Positions 5,465-7,221 of a DNA stretch of 7,221 nt are shown here, one piece after another. Position 1 is the first letter of the stretch, and each line of letters starts with the position of its first letter. The notes below the pieces were generated by a model that ran no database searches, had not been told where the DNA came from, and was given only the letters and a program-made list of their open reading frames with translations. The position numbers and the translations under genes were made by a program. The DNA lies in assembly GCA_002713555.1 (NCBI GenBank), contig PATG01000048.1, positions 1 to 7,221 of the forward strand, given 5' to 3'. Source of the DNA: Planctomycetaceae bacterium (GTDB taxonomy: Bacteria; Planctomycetota; Planctomycetia; Pirellulales; Lacipirellulaceae).

Positions 5465-7221
5465 ATGGCTAGCCTACTACGATTGATTCCCATCTGCTGG
5501 TCGTTTATGGCTTTAGGTTGGTTGATTTCCGAGTGCGCTGGTGACGACCTAGCGCTGGACGAGGATCAATTTGCTACAAACAAGATCATGCACAGCATCC
5601 ACGCTTCTTCGGCAGGGAACCCGCATGGGGTTGCTTTGAGCAGTGCTTCTGTGGAGGAAATCTCCCCAGGAATAGCTGATCCCGAGTCTGAGCTTTCCGA
5701 CGCTCAACAGCATGCAATCGATCTGGCTCACGCAGCTTGTTTTGCCGAAGATCCATTTCCTTCGGCCAAAAAGTGTCAAACGTGTCACCCTGACCATTAT
5801 CGAGAGTGGTCAGCCTCTCCACACGCTTACGCGCAAATTAGCCCCATCTTCAATACGATGTCTAATCGCCTTAACAAGCTTACTAATGGAACGCTGGGTG
5901 ATTTTTGTATTCGCTGCCACACTCCAGTAGGAATGGCTCTCAAAGAACCAATCAACATGAGCAATCTTGATCGCCATCCGGCAGCTCGTGAGGGGGTCAC
6001 GTGTGTCACATGCCATCGTATCAATCAGGCCTGGGGAAAAAGCTCTGGGAGACAGGCTCTCGTCGCAGGTGGATTGAACACGCCCGTTTACGGACCACTT
6101 GGCAACGATATACTCGCCGAAGTCCTTGCTTTACCTGAAAAATATGGCGCTTTGAAAACCGAATCCAAGGACGACCAACGAGCCCGACCAATTCATGGTG
6201 AGTCCGTTCCCTTTTTTCAGATGGGTACTTCCGGATTCTGTGCCTCCTGCCATGACGTATTTGCTCCCAACGGATTTCGCTTAGAAGATGCCTTCAGTGA
6301 ATACAAAACTTCACCAGCGGCCCGCATTAAAGGGCAATCGTGCCAAGACTGTCACATGGGAATCGAGCCGGGCGTTGCAGCAGGTTACGATTGCGCGCCT
6401 GCCGCTCGTGTGGGGAATGCCTCTACCAGACCACGTAAGCGAACCAATCACATGATGGTTGGTCCAGACTATTCGATTGTTCATCCGGGTATTTTTCCCC
6501 ACAATCCAAAAGCAGTCAAAGAGACTCATTCTTCTGCGCAACATGACAATCAACAAGGATTGGCTACTCTCCAAGAATGGCTCATCTTCGATCACGAGGC
6601 TGGTTGGGGTACTCCACAATTTGAAAAGAAACTCCCTGAAAAATCTGAATCCTTGTTTCCAGCCGCTTGGCAAGACCAGTCGCGACGCTACCGTGCACGA
6701 GATATCCTCAACGAGCAGTTCGCTTTACTGAGCGAAGCAAAGACAGCTCGGCATCAGATTCTAAGCACGGCCTTCCAGCTTGGCAAAGTGGAGTGCGAAG
6801 GCGTCGGACGTCGCGGTCTTAGTTTCCGTGTCAAAGTATCCAACGGAACCGATGGTCACGGCGTGCCAACGGGATTCGACGCCGAACGACTAGTATTCCT
6901 TCGCGTGACGGTCTCTGACAGTTGCGGTAAAGTTATTTATATTTCTGGCGATCTCGACCCCAATGGCGATGTGCGAGACAGTCATTCCTACTATGTGCAT
7001 AACGGTCTGTTACCACTGGATCGGCAGCTTTTTTCGTTGCAATCACGCTTCATTACACGGAACGTGCGAGGAGGTGAGCGTGAGCAAATTCTCAACGTCC
7101 CCTACTCGCTCGACCCCTTGCCCTATTTTCGTCCCGCAACACGCCCATTCACAGTGCTCGGACGCCCACTGGGTGCGCGAAAGCACAAACAAAACATAGA
7201 AGTCAATGGTCATCGTTGGGC
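5465..7221 (+). CDS. Exported multihaem cytochrome c (c554-like), cut at the right edge
   Basis: The frame is open from ATG 5465 to the window end (585 codons seen). AAGG at 5453-5456 sits 8 bases before it, and the first 26 residues look like a signal peptide with a hydrophobic core and likely cleavage near SECAG. An earlier in-frame ATG at 5417 lacks a ribosome site and would bury the signal peptide. Five CxxCH sites have first Cys at 104, 148, 180, 259 and 293. The context CQTCHPDHYREW with a following SPHAY is typical of the cytochrome c554-like multihaem family. A His-rich stretch (His329, His340, His346) probably supplies distal ligands. After residue about 445 there is a haem-free, beta-rich domain containing GHGVPTG (464-470). 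It should be periplasmic and, by position, could exchange electrons with the decahaem protein. Family members include oxidoreductases and pure carriers, and the sequence does not say which applies here. More haem sites may lie beyond the edge. Confidence 0.9.
   Translation, partial: MASLLRLIPICWSFMALGWLISECAGDDLALDEDQFATNKIMHSIHASSAGNPHGVALSSASVEEISPGIADPESELSDAQQHAIDLAHAACFAEDPFPSAKKCQTCHPDHYREWSASPHAYAQISPIFNTMSNRLNKLTNGTLGDFCIRCHTPVGMALKEPINMSNLDRHPAAREGVTCVTCHRINQAWGKSSGRQALVAGGLNTPVYGPLGNDILAEVLALPEKYGALKTESKDDQRARPIHGESVPFFQMGTSGFCASCHDVFAPNGFRLEDAFSEYKTSPAARIKGQSCQDCHMGIEPGVAAGYDCAPAARVGNASTRPRKRTNHMMVGPDYSIVHPGIFPHNPKAVKETHSSAQHDNQQGLATLQEWLIFDHEAGWGTPQFEKKLPEKSESLFPAAWQDQSRRYRARDILNEQFALLSEAKTARHQILSTAFQLGKVECEGVGRRGLSFRVKVSNGTDGHGVPTGFDAERLVFLRVTVSDSCGKVIYISGDLDPNGDVRDSHSYYVHNGLLPLDRQLFSLQSRFITRNVRGGEREQILNVPYSLDPLPYFRPATRPFTVLGRPLGARKHKQNIEVNGHRW

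Noticed and set aside
5531..5538. Lipoprotein cleavage site in the pentahaem signal peptide (ISEC)
   Set aside because: Glu stands directly before the Cys, which does not fit a lipobox. A signal peptidase I site nearby is more likely.
5465..7221. Hydroxylamine oxidoreductase or NrfA nitrite reductase identity
   Set aside because: Only five CxxCH sites are visible, there is no CxxCK site, and I see no cross-linking Tyr context. The c554-like label is as far as the sequence goes.

Overview
The window reads as a bacterial chromosome segment of roughly even base composition, with genes packed on the + strand. Four adjacent genes build an electron-transfer system. The protein style (CxxCH-rich multiheme cytochromes, long low-similarity spacers, a cyclic-nucleotide-binding domain fused to a four-cluster ferredoxin) suggests a planctomycete, perhaps of the Pirellulales. 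That placement is a judgement from protein style, not from a marker gene.

Layout. Bases 3-503 hold the end, or possibly all, of a very acidic protein with no recognised function. A 56-base gap follows, containing two adjacent inverted repeats. Then comes a tightly overlapping three-gene block: (1) 560-2284, two cyclic-nucleotide-binding-type domains followed by a four [4Fe-4S] ferredoxin module, predicted cytoplasmic; (2) 2269-3102, a five-helix membrane protein with two His-x13-His pairs, the signature of a di-heme cytochrome b; (3) 3102-5216, a protein with a triple Cys-rich repeat, one membrane helix and ten CxxCH haem c sites. The junctions are a 16-base overlap and a one-base TAGTG overlap, so this is almost certainly one operon. 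After 248 bases without an assigned gene, which contain a 12-base palindrome and a possible short reading frame, an exported cytochrome c with five CxxCH sites begins at 5465 and runs off the right edge.

How the genes may work together (inference). The cytoplasmic Fe-S protein, the membrane haem pair and the outward-facing decahaem arm form a continuous chain of redox centres across the membrane. The pentahaem protein could be a soluble or loosely bound partner outside. Direction of flow, electron donor and electron acceptor cannot be read from this window, and no molybdopterin or other catalytic subunit is present. The most unusual element is the sensory domain pair built into the Fe-S subunit, which suggests that a small ligand, perhaps a cyclic nucleotide, gates or tunes the chain.

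No tRNA, rRNA, CRISPR array, insertion sequence or convincing terminator was seen.
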